The position numbers and the translations under genes are program-made. A stretch of DNA of 55,791 nucleotides from Actinomycetes bacterium (GTDB taxonomy: Bacteria; Actinomycetota; Thermoleophilia; Gaiellales; F1-60-MAGs149), in the NCBI GenBank assembly GCA_025360225.1, contig JANYCN010000034.1:98063-153853 (forward strand), in the 5' to 3' direction. The notes under the pieces are model-generated. The model did not search any database and had not been told where the DNA came from. It worked only from the letters and a program-made list of their open reading frames with translations. Shown piece by piece: positions 1 through 7,601 of the stretch (position 1 is its first letter; every line of letters begins with the position of its first letter).

Positions 1-348
1 CTCGACGAGCGTCGACAGGTCTGGCTCGTGGCCGACCAGCACGAGGCTCGAGCACTCGCTATGGCGCTCCCAGAGCGCCGGGAACGCCGTCGGTTCAAAC
101 CCTGGTGCCAGGCGGGGCTCCTCGAGCAGCGGGACGTCGAGGAGCGTCGCGATCGGCCACGCGGTCTCCCGCGCTCGCGCGTACGGACTGGTCAGCACCA
201 GGTGGGGCTCGATCGCCATCTGCTGCATGGCACGCGCGGCGAGCGAGGCCTCGGTGTGGCCCTCGTCGGTGAGACGGCGGTCGGCGTCGAGGCCGTCGTG
301 GTCGGCGCCGTCAGTGGCCGTTGCGTGGCGGATCAGATACAGCTGCAC
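1..348 (-). CDS. sixA: SixA-type phosphohistidine phosphatase (histidine phosphatase superfamily), 3' end cut by window edge
   Basis: 116 codons are open from a GTG at 348 down to base 1, so the C-terminus lies outside the window. The protein begins VQLYLIRHATA, giving the RH phospho-acceptor motif of the histidine phosphatase superfamily. It continues with LTDEGHTEA, the TSPYARARETA block and an LVGHEPDLS block carrying the second catalytic histidine. These are the hallmarks of short SixA-like proteins, which remove phosphate from phosphohistidine, for example on HPt domains. The start is supported by a TACACT hexamer exactly 6 nt upstream (leaderless arrangement). It is divergent from the membrane protein at 381. 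A broader phosphoglycerate-mutase-like role is possible. Confidence 0.78.
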   Translation of the reverse strand, partial: MQLYLIRHATATDGADHDGLDADRRLTDEGHTEASLAARAMQQMAIEPHLVLTSPYARARETAWPIATLLDVPLLEEPRLAPGFEPTAFPALWERHSECSSLVLVGHEPDLSTLVE

Positions 349-354
349 AGGTCA

Positions 355-360
355 AGTGTA
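355..360 (-). promoter_or_regulatory. -10 hexamer, leaderless promoter of the SixA-type gene
   Basis: On the minus strand TACACT is followed by exactly 6 nt and then the GTG start at 348. Transcription would begin at or next to the start codon. No clear -35 element is seen. Confidence 0.55.
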
Positions 361-380
361 GGAGGTGAGAGACTCCAGGG

Positions 381-2099
381 GTGGCACGGAAGCACTCCCG
401 GTGGCGTCCGTCGCGTGACGCGTGGCGACTGGCCGCGCTGTGCGCGGCGCTCACCGGTACGGCTTCGCTGCTGCTGGTGGCGTTCGGGCCACCGGGGATC
501 GACCGCGCCGCCCACCTCTACCACGTCGCGCAGTTTCATCGCTACGGCTGGCAGGTGTGGGATAACTACTGGTACGCCGGCCGCTACGAGCTCGTCAACT
601 ACAGCATCGGCTACTACCCGATCGCGGCCGCCACCGGGCTCGACACGCTCGTCGTCGTCGCCTCCGCGCTCGGCAGCGCGGCGTTCGCCGGGCTCGTGCG
701 GGTCGTCGCACCACGCTACGGCACCGCTGCCGCCGTCGCCTTCGCTGCCACCTGGCCGGCCACCGTGATCGCCGGCCAGTACCCCTTCGCCCTCGGCGCA
801 GCGCTTGCGATGCTCGCGCTGCTCGCCTTCCTCTGCCGACACCACCTGACCGGGCTCGCGCTCGCCGTCGCCGCTGCCGCGGTCAGCCCGCTGGCGTTCC
901 TGCTCCTGACGATGGCGCTGGTCGGGATGGTCGTCGGGGCGCGCCGACGGATCCTGCACCTGCCGCGCGCCCGCGTTGCCCTCGGCGGGCTGATCGCGGT
1001 GATCGTCAGCGAGGTGGCGATCCTGCGCCTCTTCCCGATCGACGGCGCCTTCCCCTTCCCGACGAGCGACATGGTGCTCGTGCTCGCGCTCTGCATCGCC
1101 GGCGCCGTGATCGCCCGCGACGATCTCGGCCTCGCCTTCCTCTTCGGCGCATACGGCGTGTTCGCCGCCACGTTCTACCTGATGCCGACCGGCGTCGGCG
1201 GCAACATCGAGCGGCTCGCGGACTACGCCGCCGTGCCGCTGCTGGTGGTCGCCTACGGCCGCCGAGCCAGGCCGCTGCGCCTCTCCGCAGCGCTCGTGCT
1301 CGGCATCGCTGCCGTCTCCCAAGCCGCCCCGATCGTCCGAAACGTCACGGCCGCGCTCGAGGAGAGAGCGGCGTCGGCGGCGTTCTGGGCTGGCGCGATC
1401 ACGTTCCTGACGACGCAGGGCCACGGCGACCCAAACTTCCGTGTCGAGGCCGTCGCGACGGTCGGCCACCAGGAGAGCCTGTACCTCGCCGAGGCGAACA
1501 TCCCGTTGACGCGCGGCTGGTATCGCCAGGATGACTTCCCGATCAACGCCCCGCTCTACGGCGGCGCGCTCGAGGCCTCGAGCTACCTCGACTGGCTCCG
1601 CTCGCTCGCCGTCCGCTACGTCGTGCTGCCGCGTGACCGGCTCGACTACTCGGCGCAGCGTGAGGCGCAGATCCTCGAGCCGGGGCTGACCGAGGCGAGC
1701 ATCCCGGGACTCGCCCTCGTGCATCGCGATGCGACGGTTGACGTGTACGAGCTGCGCGACCCGACGCCGCTGCTCACCCTCGACTACCCGGTCGGCGATC
1801 CCGAGGCGCCCGCCGCGGGCGGGCCGACGGTGTTGCGGTTCGCGCCGACAGCGCTTGCCCTCTGGCTGCCCGGGCCGGGCGTCTACGACCTGCGGGTGCG
1901 CTACACGCCGTTCTGGCGCACGGCCGATCCTGGCGTCTGCGTCGCGCCAGGCGTCGACTCGAGCCTCTCGCGGGTGGTGACCGATCACGGCGGCCCGGTC
2001 GTCCTCGCCTTCGACGTCACGCTCGCCCGCACCGCGTCTCAGGCGCTCGGGTCGGAACAGAACCCGTGCCTCGTGCCGCTCAGGGTTGAACGACCGTGA
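381..2099 (+). CDS. Polytopic membrane protein, GT-C/YfhO-like, function unknown
   Basis: A 572-residue protein starting at GTG 381, with a purine-rich AGGAGGTGAGA 14 nt or so upstream. One hydrophobic segment lies at about residues 15-35. Many more are packed between about 80 and 320, followed by a soluble C-terminal third (about 345-572) without membrane segments. The first periplasmic loop contains IDRAAHLYHVAQFHRYGW and WYAGRYELVNYSIGYYP, resembling the first loop of GT-C type lipid-linked sugar transferases where an acidic residue is catalytic. I could not match it to a named family. The last 20 bases overlap the convergent response regulator gene. Confidence 0.72.
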   Translation: MARKHSRWRPSRDAWRLAALCAALTGTASLLLVAFGPPGIDRAAHLYHVAQFHRYGWQVWDNYWYAGRYELVNYSIGYYPIAAATGLDTLVVVASALGSAAFAGLVRVVAPRYGTAAAVAFAATWPATVIAGQYPFALGAALAMLALLAFLCRHHLTGLALAVAAAAVSPLAFLLLTMALVGMVVGARRRILHLPRARVALGGLIAVIVSEVAILRLFPIDGAFPFPTSDMVLVLALCIAGAVIARDDLGLAFLFGAYGVFAATFYLMPTGVGGNIERLADYAAVPLLVVAYGRRARPLRLSAALVLGIAAVSQAAPIVRNVTAALEERAASAAFWAGAITFLTTQGHGDPNFRVEAVATVGHQESLYLAEANIPLTRGWYRQDDFPINAPLYGGALEASSYLDWLRSLAVRYVVLPRDRLDYSAQREAQILEPGLTEASIPGLALVHRDATVDVYELRDPTPLLTLDYPVGDPEAPAAGGPTVLRFAPTALALWLPGPGVYDLRVRYTPFWRTADPGVCVAPGVDSSLSRVVTDHGGPVVLAFDVTLARTASQALGSEQNPCLVPLRVERP

Positions 2100-2865
2100 C
2101 GGGCTCGACGGCGAGCGGCTCGGCGGCGAGCGGCTCGACGGCGAGCGGCTCGGCGGCGAGCGGCTCGGCGGCGAGCGGCTCGGCGGCGAACCGGTAGCCA
2201 ACGCCGTACTGGGTGTGGATGTAGGCGAACCGCGCGGACGGTTGGTCGAGCTTCTCCCGCACCTTGCGGATGCAGACGTCGACGGTACGATCGCGATGCC
2301 GCGGGCGGGTGCCCCAGACGCGTTGCTGCAGCTCGTCTCGGGTCATCACGCGACCGCGATCGCGGGCGAGGACGAGCAGCAACCTGAACTCGGTCGGCGT
2401 CAGGCAGAGGTCCTCGTTCTCGAGGAACGCCCGGCGCTGGTCGGCGTCGATGCGCATCCCCTCGACCTCGATCACCCCCTCACGATCGTCGACGAGCCCG
2501 CCGCGGCTGCGCCTGACCGCTGCCTGGACGCGCGCGACGAGCTCGCGCATCCCGAACGGCTTGGCGAGGTAGTCGTCCGCGCCAATCCCGAGGGTGTGCA
2601 CCTTGTCGTGCTCTGAAGCGCGCGCGGACACGACGATGATCGGCGTTCCGATCCGCTCACGCCGCGCCGTCTCGGTCAGCGCCCACCCGTCGAGGCCGGG
2701 AAGCATCAGGTCGACCACGGCAACGTCGGGCCGCTCGTAGCGGAGCTTCGCAAGGCCGCGCTCGCCGTCGTCCACCCACTCCACAGCAAACCCTGCGTGG
2801 CGTAGATGCGTCGCCATGACGCGGGCGATCACGGGGTCATCCTCGATCAGTAGGACGGCAGGCAC
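2080..2865 (-). CDS. OmpR/PhoB-family response regulator with C-terminal pentapeptide repeat
   Basis: A 261-residue protein starting at GTG 2865. The receiver domain (about 1-120) has the acidic pair ED at 8-9, phospho-acceptor Asp52 (VVDLMLPG), Ser80 and Lys102 (YLAKPFG). A winged-helix DNA-binding domain (about 130-232) has the TPTEFRLL and RTVDVCIRKVREKL signatures of the PhoB class. The chain ends in an unusual tail of repeated AAEPL/AVEPL units encoded by a 15-bp minisatellite. The kinase gene at 2922 is divergent and the likely partner. A close paralogue lies at 4785-5501. Confidence 0.92.
   Translation of the reverse strand: MPAVLLIEDDPVIARVMATHLRHAGFAVEWVDDGERGLAKLRYERPDVAVVDLMLPGLDGWALTETARRERIGTPIIVVSARASEHDKVHTLGIGADDYLAKPFGMRELVARVQAAVRRSRGGLVDDREGVIEVEGMRIDADQRRAFLENEDLCLTPTEFRLLLVLARDRGRVMTRDELQQRVWGTRPRHRDRTVDVCIRKVREKLDQPSARFAYIHTQYGVGYRFAAEPLAAEPLAAEPLAVEPLAAEPLAVEPVTVVQP
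2102..2191. repeat. Minisatellite, six 15-bp units inside the response regulator 3' end
   Basis: Six consecutive 15-bp units of the form GGCTCGRCGGCGAGC differ only by A/G at one position plus a final variant. They are in frame and encode the xEPLA pentapeptide tail of the minus-strand response regulator. The array begins just past the stop of the convergent membrane-protein gene. Confidence 0.9.
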
Positions 2866-2871
2866 GACACT

Positions 2872-2877
2872 ACCCTA
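2872..2877 (-). promoter_or_regulatory. -10 hexamer, leaderless promoter of response regulator 1
   Basis: Minus-strand TAGGGT lies 6 nt before the GTG at 2865, which supports that start codon. Confidence 0.55.
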
Positions 2878-2921
2878 CTCGCGTCGCGGGCCATCTCGGG
2901 ATACGCGCTGGTGAGCGAACG

Positions 2922-4181
2922 GTGAAGAACCGGATCGATCTCGGCCGCGGTCAGGGGCGGGCCTGGCATGCTGGCGTCGTGGTCGCCCTCACGCTGATCG
3001 TCGCCGCGTTGATCGCCGCCGTGGTCGTGCTAGCCGTCCACGTCGTGCGTCTCCGTGCCGAGCGACACGAGGCCGCGGCGCTGCTCAACGCCCGTGATGA
3101 GCCGCTCGCGGTGACGATCGGCCGCGAGCTGCGACAACGCGTTCCCCGCGAGGAGCTCGCCGCGACCCTCTTCTCCCGCGAGGCGGTCCTCGACGCGGCA
3201 CCATCGCCCGTCGTCGTGTTCGACGGCGGCGGGCACGTTCGACGGGCGAACAACGCCGCACGCGCCGCGCTCCCCGCCTGCGTCGAGGGGGCGCACGCGG
3301 CGGCGCTCGGGCAAGAGCTCGCCGCAGCGCTGGTGGACGTCCTGCAGGGCCCGGCGCCGGTCGATCGCGAGGTGGTGATCGACGATCCGGTCAGGCGCAC
3401 GTTCCAAGCGCACCTGCGCTCCCATCCCGACGGCGACGCGCGCGGCGCCGTCGCCGTCCTCGTCGACGTCACGTCGAGCGTCGACTTTCGCGAGGCACGC
3501 CGGCTGTTCTCCGCCGCCGTCTCACACGAGCTACGAACGCCGCTCGCGCGAATCCTCGGCCTTGTCGAGACGCTCTCGCTGCCACAGACCGAGGCGGAGC
3601 GCGACGACCTGATCGTCCTGATCGAGCGCGAGATCGACAACATGCGTCGCCTGGTGGATGAGATGCTCCTGCTCGCCGCGCTCGACCGCGGAGACCTCGT
3701 GTCGTCAGCGGAGTCGAGCGACGCGGGCGCGATCGCCCACGACGTGATCGACGAGCGGCGGGCACGGCGGTCAGCCCGCGACACCGTCCTGACGGTGGAC
3801 GCCGTGCGTGGGCTGCACGTCGCCGTCCCCGGCCGCCTGCTCGAGGTCGTGATCGGCAACATCGTCGACAACGCGGTGCGCCATGGCGGCAGCGGCACGT
3901 CCGTCGCCCTGGCGGTGCGCGGCCTCGCCGGGGAGGTGGAGGTGGTGATCGCCGACGACGGCGTCGGCATCGCGCCGGAGCACCTGCCGCACGTGTTCGA
4001 GCGTTTCTACCGCGGCGAGGCTTCACGCGCCGGGCCCGGAACGGGCCTCGGGCTGTCCGTCGTCAAGCACATCGCCGAGACGTACGGAGGACGGGTCTCC
4101 GCAGACTCGACGCCCGGCACCGGGACGACGGTGCGACTGGTCCTGCCGGAGGCGCTCGGGTTGCCTACCAGCGGTTCTTGA
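2922..4181 (+). CDS. Sensor histidine kinase, PhoR-like (TM-PAS-HisKA-HATPase)
   Basis: A 419-residue protein from GTG 2922. One transmembrane helix (about 18-42) is followed by a PAS-like region (about 88-190, AAPSPVVVFDGGGHVRRAN). The HisKA domain has phospho-acceptor His202 in SHELRTPL. The HATPase domain has the N box NIVDNAVRHG, the G1 box DDGVGIAP and the G2 box GTGLGLSVV. It has no extracytoplasmic sensor loop of any size, as in PhoR of actinobacteria. It is divergent from response regulator 1 and its 3' end overlaps the convergent DUF47 gene by 17 bases. With two similar regulators nearby, the cognate partner cannot be read from sequence alone. Confidence 0.93.
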   Translation: MKNRIDLGRGQGRAWHAGVVVALTLIVAALIAAVVVLAVHVVRLRAERHEAAALLNARDEPLAVTIGRELRQRVPREELAATLFSREAVLDAAPSPVVVFDGGGHVRRANNAARAALPACVEGAHAAALGQELAAALVDVLQGPAPVDREVVIDDPVRRTFQAHLRSHPDGDARGAVAVLVDVTSSVDFREARRLFSAAVSHELRTPLARILGLVETLSLPQTEAERDDLIVLIEREIDNMRRLVDEMLLLAALDRGDLVSSAESSDAGAIAHDVIDERRARRSARDTVLTVDAVRGLHVAVPGRLLEVVIGNIVDNAVRHGGSGTSVALAVRGLAGEVEVVIADDGVGIAPEHLPHVFERFYRGEASRAGPGTGLGLSVVKHIAETYGGRVSADSTPGTGTTVRLVLPEALGLPTSGS

Positions 4182-4797
4182 TCGAGAGCGTGGCGAGGCG
4201 GTCGGCAACCGCCCGACAGGCGTCGATCGCATCCTCGAGCGCCTCGTGGATCGACTTCAGCCGGACGATCTCCAGGGCGTCGAGGCCGGAGTGGAAGAGG
4301 CGCGCCGTCGCGTCACGACGAAGGCGGTCACCCTCCTCCTCGAACGCCTGCACCTCGCTGAGGTACACGCCGATCCCACCGAGTCGCGGCAACCGCCTGA
4401 TCGCATCGCCGACGCTCTCCGTCGCCGCGACGAGCACCCTGCCCTGCGCGCGCGCCTGCTCGGGCAGGGCGACCGGTCGGTAGAGCGCGACCTCGTCCGC
4501 GACGTCGTCGATGCGGTCGAGCACGTCGTCGACTGCGCGCGCCAAAGCCAGCAGGTCGCGACCGTCCACCGGGGTCGAGAAGGCCTCCTCGATCGCGACC
4601 CGAAGCCCGGCGACGATCCCATCGCAGCGCCGCTCGATGGGGTGGATGTCTTCGAGCCGCGTGATGCCCTCGGGGTACCGGTCGAGCGCATCGGAGAGCA
4701 GCAACGCCGCCTCGACAGCGCACGCCGCGGCCCCCCGAACCGCAGTAAAGTACCGGTCAGGTCGACCGTCGACAAGGTCGATCGTTAGCCGGCGCAG
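4165..4797 (-). CDS. DUF47 / PhoU-like phosphate-transport accessory protein, probable CTG start
   Basis: An all-helical protein of about 210 residues matching the DUF47 family (PhoU-like, usually partnered with Pit-type phosphate transporters). Visible blocks are RYFTAVRGAAACAVEAALLL, IHPIERRCDGIV, ALARAVDDVLDRIDDVADEV and RLKSIHEALEDAIDACRAVAD. No ATG, GTG or TTG exists where the family N-terminus should be. An in-frame CTG at 4797 has GAGG 7 nt upstream and gives MRRLTIDLVDGRPDRYF, the expected length and beginning. It overlaps the end of response regulator 2 by 13 bases, so translation is probably coupled. The next in-frame TTG (4704) would delete the first helix. No phosphate transporter is adjacent. 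Confidence 0.8.
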   Translation of the reverse strand: MRRLTIDLVDGRPDRYFTAVRGAAACAVEAALLLSDALDRYPEGITRLEDIHPIERRCDGIVAGLRVAIEEAFSTPVDGRDLLALARAVDDVLDRIDDVADEVALYRPVALPEQARAQGRVLVAATESVGDAIRRLPRLGGIGVYLSEVQAFEEEGDRLRRDATARLFHSGLDALEIVRLKSIHEALEDAIDACRAVADRLATLSIKNRW

Positions 4798-5501
4798 GGC
4801 GTCGCCTCGAAGCGGTAGCCGATCCCGTAGTGGGTCTGGATGTAGGTCATCGCTCCCGTCCCGTCGGCGAGCTTCTCGCGCACCTTGCGGACGCAGACGT
4901 CGACCGAGCGGTCGCGCGGGCGGTAGGGGATGCCCCAGACGCGTTGCTGCAGCTCGTCGCGGCTCATCGCCTTCCCGCTCGAGCATGCGAGCGTCCACAC
5001 GAGCCGAAACTCCTTCACCGTCAACGCTGCGTCGCGGAGGCCACCGTCACCATCGACGACGAAGGCACACTGCTTCGCCGCGTCGAGCCGCAGCCCGGGC
5101 ACCTCGATCGGCTCCTCGCTCGTCGCGCGCGGGGCGATCTGCGAGCGACGCAGCGCAACACCGACGCGTGCGACGAGCTCGCCCATCGACGCTGGCTTGG
5201 TGATGTAGTCGTCGGCACCGCGCTCGAGGACGTGGATCTTGTCGAACTCTGCCGCGCGCGCCGACATCACGATGATCGGCGTCGTGACGCCCTCGCCGCG
5301 GAGCTGGTCGATCACCGACCAGCCGTCCGTGCCCGGAATCATCAGGTCGAGCACGACGACGTCCGGACGCTCGAAACGCACCTTCTTCAGCGCTCGGCTT
5401 CCATCGCCAACGGTCGCGACGTCATGGCCCGCGGCCGTCAGGTGCCGGCGCATGACCTCGCTTAGGACCTGGTCGTCCTCGACGATCAGCACGCTCGCCA
5501 T
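4785..5501 (-). CDS. OmpR/PhoB-family response regulator 2
   Basis: A 238-residue protein from ATG 5501. The receiver has Asp52 (LDLMIPG), Ser80 and Lys102 (ITKPAS). The winged helix has VKEFRLVW and RSVDVCVRKVREKL. It is strongly similar to the regulator at 2080-2865 throughout both domains but lacks the pentapeptide tail. The start is fixed by a TACGAT hexamer 6 nt upstream. The reading frame is open further upstream, but only by running antisense through tRNA-His. It forms an operon with the downstream DUF47 gene, pointing to phosphate or envelope signalling. Confidence 0.93.
   Translation of the reverse strand: MASVLIVEDDQVLSEVMRRHLTAAGHDVATVGDGSRALKKVRFERPDVVVLDLMIPGTDGWSVIDQLRGEGVTTPIIVMSARAAEFDKIHVLERGADDYITKPASMGELVARVGVALRRSQIAPRATSEEPIEVPGLRLDAAKQCAFVVDGDGGLRDAALTVKEFRLVWTLACSSGKAMSRDELQQRVWGIPYRPRDRSVDVCVRKVREKLADGTGAMTYIQTHYGIGYRFEATPCAG
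4805..4808 (-). promoter_or_regulatory. Shine-Dalgarno sequence deciding a CTG start for the DUF47 gene
   Basis: Minus-strand GAGG lies 7 nt before CTG 4797 within the end of response regulator 2. Spacing is optimal for initiation and no canonical start codon lies nearby in frame. Confidence 0.5.
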
Positions 5502-5507
5502 GACACC

Positions 5508-5513
5508 ATCGTA
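5508..5513 (-). promoter_or_regulatory. -10 hexamer, leaderless promoter of response regulator 2
   Basis: Minus-strand TACGAT lies 6 nt before ATG 5501. Confidence 0.55.
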
Positions 5514-5564
5514 CCAAGGCGGCCCCGCCCGCCGTCGGCGTCGTGGTCGATCGCTGTCGGCCGC

Positions 5565-5570
5565 TATACT
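5565..5570 (+). promoter_or_regulatory. -10 hexamer for the tRNA-His / rodZ-like transcription unit
   Basis: TATACT is a near-consensus -10 about 32 nt before the mature tRNA 5' end. No good -35 hexamer is seen at the usual spacing. Confidence 0.6.
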
Positions 5571-5601
5571 TGGCCGTGTCGACCGCCTGGTCGATGAACG
5601 C

Positions 5602-5675
5602 GGTGGGCGTAGCTCAGTTGGTAGAGCACCGGGTTGTGGTCCCGGCGGCCGCGGGTTCGAATCCCGTCGCTCACC
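5602..5675 (+). tRNA. tRNA-His (anticodon GTG)
   Basis: A full cloverleaf is visible. The acceptor stem GTGGGCG pairs with CGCTCAC with one G-T pair. The D arm contains AGCTCAGTTGGTAGAGC. The anticodon stem is CCGGG/CCCGG around TTGTGGT, and the T arm contains GGTTCGAATCC. The extra G at -1 (5602) faces discriminator C at 5675, the identity element of histidine tRNA. No CCA is encoded. The ATG of the next gene lies only 7 nt after the discriminator base. Confidence 0.97.
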
Positions 5676-5681
5676 TGTCGC

Positions 5682-6446
5682 ATGTTTGAGATCGGGCCGA
5701 CACTTCGTGAGGCGCGCGAGCGCCAACAGCTTGGCCTCGATCGCGCCGAGGCGGAGACGAAGATCCGCGCCCGCTACCTGCGCGCCCTCGAGGACGAGGA
5801 CTTCGACCTGATCCCCGGGCCGACGTACGTCCGCGGCTTCCTTCGCACGTACGCGGCACGGCTCGACCTCGACGGGCAGCTGTTCGTCGACGAGTACAAC
5901 TCGCGGTTCGCCTCCTCGCGCGAGGACGACCCCGCATACCGCGTGCGCCGCCCGACCGCGCGTGGCCGGCAGACGGACCGCCGCGACACGAACGTGATCC
6001 TGATCGCGCTGGCCGCGATCATCGCCGTGGGAGTGCTCGCGATCGCCGCAGCGTATCCACGCTCAACGCCGCCGCGCCAGCCGACGTCGATGCCGTCGAC
6101 CACACACGCCAAGCCGATCAACCCGGAGCTTCCGGCCGCGACCCAGGGGTCGGTTGACACCGGCGCGATCGCGCTCGTCGTGATCGCCGACCGCCGCAGC
6201 GACGTGATCGTCTACCCGGGGCGAGGCACCCGCCTGGCCGCGCTGTTCTCCGACACGCTCGACCCGGCCACCGGCAACGACCGCTACGTCGTCCGATCGC
6301 CGTCGGCCGAGGGGTTCACGATCGCTGTCGGCGTGCCCGGCTCGGTGCACCTCGTCGTCACGCGCAACGGACGGCGCCAGACGAAGTTCACGACAGGCAC
6401 CGTCGTGTTCGTCGCCCCCAACGGCGCGATCACCAAGCTTCGCTGA
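5682..6446 (+). CDS. RodZ-like helix-turn-helix membrane protein (HTH_25, TM, DUF4115)
   Basis: 254 residues from ATG 5682. An N-terminal HTH domain (about 1-70) of the RodZ/HTH_25 type contains GPTLREARERQQLGLDRAE and the GPTYVRGFLRTYA block. One transmembrane helix (about 104-125) is followed by a Pro/Thr/Ser linker and a C-terminal beta-rich DUF4115-like domain (about 165-250). RodZ-type proteins link the MreB cytoskeleton to the cell wall, although mreB is not in the window. The start codon lies 7 nt after tRNA-His, leaving no room for a Shine-Dalgarno site outside the tRNA. Processing of the tRNA would leave a nearly leaderless message. It overlaps rsmE by one base. Confidence 0.85.
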   Translation: MFEIGPTLREARERQQLGLDRAEAETKIRARYLRALEDEDFDLIPGPTYVRGFLRTYAARLDLDGQLFVDEYNSRFASSREDDPAYRVRRPTARGRQTDRRDTNVILIALAAIIAVGVLAIAAAYPRSTPPRQPTSMPSTTHAKPINPELPAATQGSVDTGAIALVVIADRRSDVIVYPGRGTRLAALFSDTLDPATGNDRYVVRSPSAEGFTIAVGVPGSVHLVVTRNGRRQTKFTTGTVVFVAPNGAITKLR

Positions 6447-7141
6447 TGGCACACGTGTTCCAGTTCTTCCTGCCCGGCAGCGAGGGCGGGGTCGCTGGCG
6501 CCGTCCGGCGCGTGACCGAGCAGGACGCCCGCCGCATGCAGCGGGTGCTTCGCCTACGGGACGGCGACGCGGTCGAGGTCGCCGACGGCGAGGGCCGCAC
6601 CTGGAACGCGATCGCCCGGGATGCTGGCGAGGTCGAGCTCGTCGCCGTGCTCCGCGAGCCGCGCCCGTCACCCGCCGTCGCGGTACGTCTCGCCCTCTCG
6701 GGGCCACGGTCGGACACCGCCGTCGAGAAGCTGGTCGAGCTCGGCATCGACCGGATCGGCCCGCTCGAGACCGAGGGGACGCGACGCGACCTGCGCACCG
6801 ATCGCTGGCAGCGCATCGCCGAGGCCGCCGCGTGCCAGGCGAAGCGTCCGCGGATTCCCGTCGTCGAGCCAGCGGTCCGCCTCGTCCACGCCCTCGTTCC
6901 CGGCGCGATCATCCTCTCGCACGAGGAGCCCGACAGCTCGCTTGACGACGCGCTCGCCACCGCTGCGCGTCCGGTGACGCTGCTCGTCGGGCCCGAGGCC
7001 GGCTTCCTGCCAGCCGAGCTCGCCCTCGCCCGTGCAGCTGGCGTGCCGATCGCGACGCTCGGCGACATGCTCCTGCGCACGGAGACGGCGGCGATCGCGG
7101 CCGCCGTGCTCGTGCTCGACCGGCTCGGCGCGCTACGGTGA
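6446..7141 (+). CDS. rsmE: 16S rRNA (uracil1498-N3)-methyltransferase
   Basis: A 231-residue SPOUT-class methyltransferase. The N-terminal PUA-like part contains the RRVTEQDARRMQRVLRLRDGDAVEVADG block. The C-terminal knot region has KLVELGIDRIGPLETEGT, AEAAACQAKRPRIPVVEP and the SAM-binding LLVGPEAGFLPAELALARAAGV and LGDMLLRTETAAIAA segments typical of RsmE. It methylates U1498 of 16S rRNA in the 30S subunit. The ATG overlaps the stop of the RodZ-like gene in a TGATG arrangement, indicating translational coupling. Confidence 0.95.
   Translation: MAHVFQFFLPGSEGGVAGAVRRVTEQDARRMQRVLRLRDGDAVEVADGEGRTWNAIARDAGEVELVAVLREPRPSPAVAVRLALSGPRSDTAVEKLVELGIDRIGPLETEGTRRDLRTDRWQRIAEAAACQAKRPRIPVVEPAVRLVHALVPGAIILSHEEPDSSLDDALATAARPVTLLVGPEAGFLPAELALARAAGVPIATLGDMLLRTETAAIAAAVLVLDRLGALR
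7134..7139 (+). promoter_or_regulatory. -10 hexamer, leaderless promoter of the yqeY-like gene
   Basis: TACGGT lies 6 nt before ATG 7146. Its last base is the first base of the rsmE TGA stop. Confidence 0.5.
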
Positions 7142-7145
7142 CGAC

Positions 7146-7601
7146 ATGACGATGACCGCCACGGAGCGCGTCCGCAGCGATCGGATGCAGGCGCGCCGCG
7201 ACCGCGACGAGGTGCGAACGATCGCCCTCGGAACGCTCCTCAACGCCCTCGAGGAGGCGGCGAAAGCACACGCCTCTCGCGTCCTCGACGAGGCGGGCGA
7301 GCTTGCCGTCCTGCGGCGCGAGCGGAAGCGACGTGCCGAGGCAGCCGACAGCTTCCGCGAGGGCGGACGGGAGAACGACGCGCTGCGCGAGGAGCTTGAA
7401 GGTCGCATCATCGACGGCTACCTGCCGGCGGAGATCGACGCTGCCGCGCTGGCGGCGATCGTCGACTCGGCGATCATCGAGACGGGCGCTAGCTCCCTGC
7501 GGGATCTCGGCGCGGTGATCAAGCTCGTGCTTTCGCGAACGGCGGGACACGCTGACGGCAAGGCCGTCTCGGGCCTCGTACGCGCGCGCCTCGACGCGTA
7601 G
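7146..7601 (+). CDS. GatB/YqeY-domain protein
   Basis: 151 residues. The YqeY pattern is clear: RDEVRTIALGTLLNALEEAAK at the start, then LRRERKRRAEAADSFREGGRENDALREELEGRIIDGYLP, and a C-terminal GASSLRDLGAVIKLVLSRTAGHADGKAVSGLVRARL. The domain is homologous to the tRNA-binding tail of GatB. The free-standing protein has no firmly established role, though a tRNA-related one is presumed. The start at 7146 rather than an upstream open-frame start is supported by the -10 hexamer 6 nt upstream. A second ATG two codons later is possible. YqeY next to PhoH is a common arrangement. Confidence 0.9.
   Translation: MTMTATERVRSDRMQARRDRDEVRTIALGTLLNALEEAAKAHASRVLDEAGELAVLRRERKRRAEAADSFREGGRENDALREELEGRIIDGYLPAEIDAAALAAIVDSAIIETGASSLRDLGAVIKLVLSRTAGHADGKAVSGLVRARLDA

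Noticed and set aside
333-2201. Long minus-strand open frame opposite the membrane protein
   Set aside because: Its translation is an Arg/Glu/Gly-rich low-complexity chain with no domain. It mirrors high GC at third positions of the real plus-strand gene.
5502-5726. N-terminal extension of response regulator 2 up to 5726
   Set aside because: The extension is the antisense translation of tRNA-His (it contains SNPRPPGPQPGALP, a well-known artefact peptide). A -10 hexamer and ATG at 5501 fit the family start.
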